Assembly (NCBI RefSeq): GCF_037975245.1
Contig: NC_092575.1
Location: forward strand, 26,068,841-26,132,840
DNA from: Apostichopus japonicus
Lineage: Eukaryota; Echinodermata; Holothuroidea; Aspidochirotida; Stichopodidae
DNA length: 64,000 bases
Direction of reading: 5' to 3'
In this document: in pieces, positions 51,301 to 60,300 of the stretch
How positions within the stretch are numbered: the stretch's first letter is position 1
Layout: each line of letters opens with the position of its first letter
Notes under the pieces: model-generated
What the model saw: only the letters and a program-made list of their open reading frames with translations
What the model was told of the DNA's origin: nothing
Database searches by the model: none
Position numbers and translations under genes: made by a program

Positions 51301-54300
51301 CAATCAATGATCCTTTCTATGGATTTGTACTACTAATTTGTACCCAGCACAGATTGGATTTGATGATGATTAAAAGCAAAAGACAATATTTCCATTTATG
51401 TTTTACCGGAGATGACCCATAAGCCACCAAAACTCCCCGAAAAAATTGGTTCTGATTTTCTGCTACAACATTCTATTTAGCAGATGTATATGATGAACAC
51501 AGAAAGTCTCTTAACCAGAAATATTTTAAAGCAGCTGAAGCAGGTATTTTTGCATTTTTCCCCCAAAAAATAAGATGATTCACTAGGGTCCGAGCAGCAA
51601 CAACAACAAAAAAACTATAGAAAGAAACACAAATAACTGAAAAGGAGGAGGGTTTTTTTTTTTTTTGAAAACAGAGCATGGATGATCAAGCCTTAGGCTT
51701 GTGAACCTGGGTTGGAGATGAAGAGACAAAACAAAAGAAAGAAAATACTTTTTTTGAGAAATTTGTTGTAAATATTCATGATTAATGTATGCAAAAAAAA
51801 AAGACCCAAAGAAGTCATTGGAAGAAAAAAAAACATAAAATGAAAAACATGCATTTTAGAATTGGGAAAAGGTAATTTCTATTTTCAGAGTTGCCATTTG
51901 TGAGGGCTTAGTCAATTGTTTTCATAATATTATCTTTTTTTCTTCTTAACTCATTTTTGTACATTATTTTTTTTGTGTTCAGAACAAAGTGGCTGGCATA
52001 GAGACTACATGATAACGTTTCATGGCAACATGACAACAATAAGTTCTTTTTATCTTGTTTTTTGCCTATCTTTCTCATTTCATCGATGCAAGAGAATGAA
52101 AGAACACTCTTTTTGTTTCTTCTAAAACTCGGGCAGTCTTATATTTGTATTAATATACCAATCCTTCACAAGCAGTATGTTTAACTCTCACCCCCCCTTT
52201 CCAAAAGTCTCATCTGCCCATGTCCTAATTCCAACCCCCCATTCACCCTGCCCCATCTCCATTTGTACTCTACATTTGGGGTAAAGCATATAGTGGTAGT
52301 GGTTTTTTTTTATTTAACATGTATGTTACCTCCGAACCCAGAAGTGTTGTTGGGCACATATTCAAATTTTCTGCCCCAACTTGCAGGATCTTACATGCAG
52401 TTGGACAGAGCAGTGTATAAGTCACTACCTACAAAACTAAAGTGAAGCTTAACATTTAAATATTCAATACCCTCACCTCCAATGAAAGAGACAAATTCAG
52501 AAACACCAATTGAAGGTTTAATTGTGTAATTATTTTAAAAGTTTAGGAATAGAATTTACCTACGATTGTATCCTCCTGTTTTTAATCTGTGTAATTTACT
52601 TCAATCAATGGTTAAATCTGTAAATTTTCTTCTTCCAACAACATTACTACCAATTTTGGGAGCACAAACTGATTTTTTTCCCCTTTTAATGGTTTTGTAT
52701 CTATTTTCAGTTTTTATAAACTTACAAAGCTGTAGCAATGATATTCACATCAAATGGAATAAAAAAATTGTTTTTGACCATTTGCTGATTATCACAATTA
52801 AAAACAGAACAATGGCGATGTTGAGAGACCTGATGAAGTACGTAATTAGTTCGATTTTTGTTGATTGTCCATTTTTGTTTTAAATAAATCATCTTTGAAC
52901 AGTTTTGCACAGTTAGATACTAATCTAACTTTCTCCTGTTTGGTTGATCTCTACACTGACACAGCTACATCTAGAAACATGCTGAATGAACCATAAACAG
53001 CCCTTCATTAATTTTAGTTTTAATTTATTGTTGGGATGGAACTTTTGGAAGCACAAGGGAATGGAGTGGGGGTTTTGGGGTATTTGATAATCAAAATGTG
53101 ATACTCCTAAATAATTATTCTATTCAAGTTTTTATGCAGACCTCTACCATGTTCTACATCAAAATCACAACAATGGCGATGTTAAGAGACCCTGATGAAA
53201 TATGTAAATTAGTTTGATTTATTTATTGTCAGCATCATGATTCAGGAGGGAGAGGGGGGGGGGAGAACATTGTAACACTTGCATCATGTAAGCCAACAAA
53301 ATTTTCAGGAGGGAATATTTTTAAGGCGGACATGAATTTCACTGAAATTAGCAATTGGCAGTGTCACTTAACTGTCTGGTTAGTACTGTAGGACAAATAA
53401 TCACGTTTTTCTCCTCCCTCAAACAAAATTATAAATTGGAAAAAAAATTTGAAAGGGATTAATCAGATGATATCATGCAAATCATGCGATGGAATGTTTT
53501 AAATGCATAAACAGAACATCTTCTGTCATGCATTAAACCATTGCGGAGGGATTTTAATAGTTATTCGAAATTCGGGACGATTAGTCGTGCTGGAAGAGAA
53601 AGAAACAGGTCACTGGAGGACCAATCATAGTCCACAGCAGCAAGCCAAAACAAGAAGCATATTGAAGAAGAAATAAAATAAAATACCCACATTGATGACG
53701 GACTGATAAAAACCAAAGAAATGAAATAAAGATAGAAAATGAACATAATGCTTATAAGCAATGAGATTGAAACTGAAAAACCAAAAAAAAAAAAACATCA
53801 AAATCTTCCATGCTGATGGAAAAAAAAAAAGAAGCAATATGAGGTAGGTAGCCTCTAGCATGAAAGGTAATATTGACATTGGACATGCGATGCATACAAA
53901 AGTTTGAAAAAAAAAAAAAAAAAAAATTAAAATGTGTAAGCTTTTTTTTGTTCTCCCGCCCCAATTTAGTAAAAGTTTAGAAAAGTTCTCCCTTCCGGTG
54001 TTCATCCTTCAAAGTACAGTAGATTAAGACCTTTTAAGCTTTCCCCAACATCTGAAGACTCTGCGAAGAGTGACCTGGGACAGAGAACAAGTGTCCATTT
54101 ATGAACCGGGGGGTCAAAGATACTACTACACTCACTCTTGGGAAAGTATATAGAATAACAGGTACATCACCCCAATTGGGGAGGGGAGGCGGTGTCATGT
54201 ATCTGTCTATGATGCTACGATGGTACATGTAGCTTGTTCAAATCAGTGTTAAACCAACGTGCCCATTTATCTCTCTGTGTCATGAGTTTTGATTTGATTT

Positions 54301-57300
54301 TGTTTTGGTCTTTGGTTTCTTCCTTCGTTCTGTTCTTCAAACAGTGTTCGATCTCAATTGCCACGTCGATTTATTTATGGCAAAATGTATACTGAATTGA
54401 ACAAAAAAACTATCTGTTTCATTAGCTTCACAAATCAAGCAAGATTTGAAACGTTTGATAGTTTTGCGTCATACCAGTTTTGACACGGCTCCGGGCGAAC
54501 CAAACTTTAGACCACATTGACCCACAGACGGTATTATTCTCATGTAGTGCGAAAAGAAAATTTATGATATACTTCCAAAATTCCCTTCACCACATTTATG
54601 CATTTAAACCATGGCAAAAGAACAATTCCCTATCTTTACTTTTGCAGTCATGTAGCCCCAAATAGCTTTTCATTCTGATCTAAGAATAGCTGGGAGATAT
54701 TTCTTATATGTATTTTATCCTTTTATCACAAGTTTTCTTTCTTGGCAACTTGAATACAAATCGGCAAATTTCTTTCAATATTGCTATTTATACAATACAT
54801 GCATCTAACGTATGGGCAAAATAAAAAATATATAAAATAAATGATATTAAGCCCTGGTTCTCTAAATAATGGTTTGCTTTTGATAACAATGAGAATTGGC
54901 AGCAGAGGTTCCAGCATACGACGGATGATACAGATGAATAATGAATACAAACCAGATGAGCTTGATGTGTCCTTATTAAAATTAACTGATATGATCACCA
55001 TGGTGATATATTCATCCACTTATAACAAATTGTGATGACATATCTGAAGGTTATCTGAAATAGTGTCTGACCGATAACAAGATGTTAGACTGACCAATTT
55101 GATATAAACAAATGGGTAATAAAGTTCGATAAATTTACTGGTCTTGAAACGATGATTGAGAGAGATTGTAACATTAATCAAAATTGTGACCTTGCTCATA
55201 CTGCTTTTTAATTGTTACTAAAGTCAGTAAAAAATGGCTCCATAACACAGGAAGACAAACTAAATAACCTGGTAATTATTTCCAAATCCCTGTGCAAAAA
55301 TCAGCATTAAGGTTCAACTCAAAAGCCGACATTACACTAAGTTCAATTGCGTATCAGGCCAGCTAAACTTGGTAATGGCGTACTTTAAATAAATGATGGA
55401 TCACTCTCAACCTTTTAGTTCTTAGACATTACTACCTTCTGTAATCTCCTTTTTTTTTGGGCTGTGATAGTCAATTTTTTCATCTTTGTGAGGCAAACCA
55501 ATCAGAAATCATCATTTAATCGATCAGACACTATTATTAAGATCACCGAAACTTATTTTATAACAAAAATGCCAAGATTCCACAACTCTACCCCAGATGA
55601 GGAGGAAAACAGAGAAAAGGTGATAACAGAAAACACCAAGTCATGAAAGAAAGGTGAAAACAGAACACGTCTAATGCCATGCTGACCACCCTTGGTGAGG
55701 ACTGAATATTGTCTCTGCTAGGATGGATGTGTCATTATTATGACCACTCTAGGGCGTGTGGGATGGTTCTTTTAATCTTCCATTAAACACACTCAGAGGA
55801 AAACAGGTATCAGTGGAAAATTCCACAGCAAATGATATGAACCGAAATTTATGTTGGCAATGTTCCTATATCATAAAGTATATTTTACATGTATTCCATA
55901 TCTTTATGATAATTATTCCATATCTTTATAATAAACTTTCCTTACAAGAAGCAAACGGGGAAAAGAATGTCATTTCATTTTGCAATCAACATTATAACCT
56001 TCAAGGAAAAGACGTGGAAATCCACTAAGGAGTTGATTTGCAATGGCAAATGCTTTACTACATTCTGAGACGGAGATGTTCCCAATTGTGGCGATTTTAT
56101 GCCATTCCCATGTCTGTCTGTAAGCTACTCTGGAAAGAACTTGTGACACACAAACATTGATCCAGTATGTTCAATATCCGCACCAGACAGAGGAAAGCAG
56201 TGTATTAAACCTCTTGGGCATCTGAAAATCTATCCTCCTAGTCACGTAAGAACATCATCATGGGCCGGAGTGAATCATGAAAGTAAAATGAACAGATCAT
56301 TTGATCTTAAGAACATAACAAAGACAAGGATGGATTAAATCTACTCACCAGGTTTTCTGTTTGTTTCTTGTTGCCTGCTCTCTCTTCCTCCTGTTTCTCC
56401 TCTAATTTGTTGATCTGATCGTTTGTTTCTTCTTTAGTTTGGCTCAGTTCATCTGAGAGCTTGGACACCTTTTGGCTAGATTCCGATATTTCTTGTTGTA
56501 ATTCCTCTATCCTCCTATCGAAAGACATCATGTTCAAGAAATAACAACTGCATGCACAATTTGGCTGTGTATGTTACTTTATGCATGAATGTGTTTGGGG
56601 ATATATATATATCTATATTTATACATATATATATATATATCTATATTTATACATATATATATATATATCTATATTTATACATATATATCTTATTGTTGTT
56701 TTGCTAATTCTGCTTTTCCACTGGATAGTTGTTACATTTAAAGCATTCGTGTTACATCCTGTGAACCTTACCCTGGCTTTCCATATTCCTATAGAATCAT
56801 TCTAACCGAGAGTCCTAACCCAAGTCAACATCTCCAGCCACATATTTCAGAGACAGAACTAAAGTTCAGAGTATTTTTCATGCTGGATCATTTCTTTGTT
56901 ATCCAACTGACAGCCATACCTGTCAAATTTTCCAATATGATTCATCCATGGTACCCAATACATGGAGTCATTTAAAGACCCTCTCATGCATTAATAAATA
57001 TTCAAAACCTCCTTTTTCCTTCCTCTCTCACCTGTCCTTGGATCGAAGATCTTCGTTCATTGAGCTCAGCTGTTCGGAACTGTTCCCTGAGTTTTTGATG
57101 AGTTCTGAAATATCGCCCTCCTACAAGATAAAGGTCAAATGCATAGGTCAAACGCAAAGTCCTTGGAAGAACAAGTTACGTCTGGTTGGCATGGTGGGTT
57201 TCAAGACTTAGGCCAATATGTTAATAAAAAAGAAGTGGTTGCATTTCTTAACAAAATTCCTCTTTTCATGAGATAAACTCAAATAACCACCGAAATGTGG

Positions 57301-60300
57301 ACTAAAGGTATCATTTACAGGTACCCCTTCTTTCCTCTCACATGTTAGCCATAAACATTGCACAACAGTTGAAGAGCAAATAACCTTTAAAACCAGTTGC
57401 TACATCCCTGTGGCCTGCTATACACAAACTAATATACTGTCTCTTAAACAACTGACTGTAATGGATTACCTGTACTGTCCTCACAAACCATCTTGATGTT
57501 TTACTTACCAGTTTTCTCTTATCTTCTGTAAGCTGTTCAACCTTGCTCTCACTGGCCTGCAGCCGCCTCTCTATCTCTGTTGAAGGATGAATAGAAAGGT
57601 TGGGATGATAATCAATAGGACACATGGTTGCCCATTTTACAAGCAATATCCAACAAATGTCCTATAACCTCAATGTTTTGAATCGTAATTCTGTGTAAAC
57701 TCTAGAACGAAAGGACTCTTTGAAAGGCAAAAACAGACTGCTGATGAATTTATGATTTAAAACATTGTTAAAAGACACCTTGTGTATAAAACTTTAAGCT
57801 TTTTTCCTCAAGGTAGATGTCGACCCAAATCAAGATAATTAAGACAATAGTGCCGAGTATGAACTTATTTTTCTTTTTAATGTTTCTTTTAAAGAAAAAC
57901 AGCCTTTTATGAAACATCCTTTACAAATATGTTTCAACACTTGGTAATTGTTAGCATGCCATCATTTAGGTGAAAATACAGGCATACTAGAATAATAATT
58001 TATTTGAAACATCTACCACAATAATTTTTTTCTGGAAGAAATAAACATTCAAACCCAAGATTTAGAATTTTTAGCAAGAATAACCTTTTGGTCAATAATC
58101 ACATGAATCATCATTAAGCTTTTAAAACACTTACCTTGTAAAGATGACTTGGTGTCAGCAAGTAAAGATGTATGGGAATCTAGTGAAGTTTCCTTCTCGG
58201 ATAATTTTTTCTGTAAGTCTGAGAAAGTGATAAAAACTGTGTTACCTAACAGACAAGAAATGTCACTAGACCAACTTCTACTCAACCAACATTACCAACT
58301 CTACCTACTCTACCAAGTACCTGGTAGAGTAACACAACTTTCTTGGCATTGAAGAACAACAATTAGGCAAGTTACACAGGGACAAAATTTGTACCTGCAG
58401 AGGATACAAACTTCCAATACTCTATTTTGTCCCCAATACCACCCTGTCAGAAGACCAAATTTTTCACTGGGACCCTGTTTAGGCACGAAAGGACCCTCCG
58501 AGGGCTAAACTGTCAATGCACTGTTTAGTCACCAATGCACACACTCAGATGACTAAATTTCCACTTTATTGCAAAAATTGGGGACAAAAGGGGGTGGGGG
58601 GCGGAGATGTCTGTGTGTTAAAGAAAGATAGAAACACCACTCACCTTGCACCAAAATATCAGCCTGCTCTCTGGAAGATTTCTCTTCATTTAATTTCAAT
58701 TCCTGTTCAAAAATACAACAAAAATTTTAATGAAACAATTTCAAATTTATGATTATTTACCATGCAATGGAAACATAATATTTGAGGACCCTTGGACTGA
58801 TATATTACCCACTGCAGCCCAGGATAAATAGATTAAATGACAGGATGATATACTGGCCAAGATATCAGCTCATGAAACCGCAGCCAGGTTTCATCTGCAG
58901 GTTTCATCTACATCAGTATGAAGGACACCAAGGCCAGTTAGGTCAGATTAATTTTTCAGCCTATGTGAACTTTAAGTGTCACATACACTTATTCATGTGT
59001 TAATCTCTAGAAGAAAAACTTCTTTTCAAACTATTACATTAAAAAACACACTAACAAACAGACAAACACACAAATAGGATGAGCAGGATGTCATCCTAAA
59101 GTTCTCAGGAAATGTTTTACAGACCGTATCATCTAACTGTTTTCGTTGTTCAGCTTTGGTAGTCTGAAGTTCTTCTAATAATTTCTCCAGCTCTGTGACT
59201 CTGTTCACTTTCACCTCCAACTGCTGTGAGGTTTCATCGTTGTCCTTTCGACTTGTTTCAAGTCTGCTGTTCTGCTCCTTCGAATCGTCCAACTCCTTCT
59301 TTATCATCTCCATCTGTTCCGTGAATGTCGACATCTCCGTTTCAAGTTCTGCTATCTTGAAATCTTTGTTCTCTATTTGGTTCTGATTAAAGAAGCAAAA
59401 AATGTTCAAGATGTTTGGTTTCAAAATAAGGTAACACCACCAACCTCAGTGACATAGACAGTATCTTTCTGGTGATAGAAACCCTACCGTCTGTCTCCAT
59501 TGGCAGTTTTGTCTTATAACAATCCTACATTGGAATCTCAATTATTAGCCCTCATTAGAATATGACAATATGATATGAAACTGTGGGTGATAACTTGAAA
59601 ACAATAACTAGCTAGGATAAGAGGATGGAGTGGTATCAGCTAAGATTGATTGGCCGGGCTTATTTTAGGGAGGAGGAGAGAGAGGTAAGAGAGGAGCAAA
59701 GAAAACCCTTTCTTCAAATTTCTCTACATAAAGAAAATGAGATACAACCTTTTCACTGATAGACCAAAGGAAGGATTCCAACATGAACTTTGAAGTCTGG
59801 AGGTGAGAAGCAGACTCACAGCAAATATCCATTCAATGATGCAAGACCTCAAAATAATGGAAATCTAGATGGAACCCCTCCCCCTCCCCTCCCCTCCCCT
59901 CCCCTTCCCCTCCTATAAATAGTCTCTCTAGATTTGCTTGAAAGGACTTACTTTAAGCTCTTCCATATCTTGGAGGAACTTCATAGCTTTGTCACTTTCA
60001 ACTTTAAGAGAGGCCTCAAGTTCCTTCATCTTCTCGGACCCACCCTCGTATTCAGCCTGAAATAACAAGATGAGAGTGTGAGTAAGACATTTTTACCAGC
60101 CAGACGCATTCAAGTTCCATTCAGTTAATAGACTAATTTACATCACTGTGTAGATGACAATAATGTGCCATCAATAACACATTGCATAAGGAGACAGGGA
60201 ATGACTAAGTGACACCGTTTTAATAGAATTGACTAACCTAGAAGGCAGGGGGAGGGGTGTGAGAATAATTAAAAGCAAATCTAAGAACAGCGAGGAAACA

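Larger units (their letters stand above)
44593..56348 (-). other. CLIP1: Large CLIP1 intron (11.8 kb) with transposon insertions
   Basis: Contains a hAT copy (45348-45752) and a 2.39-kb TIR element (47264-49650). The rest is AT-rich sequence with poly-A/T tracts; a diverged ~70-bp duplication occurs at 52797-52870 and 53163-53235. Exons h and i join in phase 0, so no exon need be missing, though a cassette exon cannot be excluded. Confidence 0.7.

Noticed and set aside
53625-54005. 126-codon hydrophobic frame resembling a membrane protein
   Set aside because: Phe runs come from poly-A tracts on the plus strand; there is no family resemblance or splice context.
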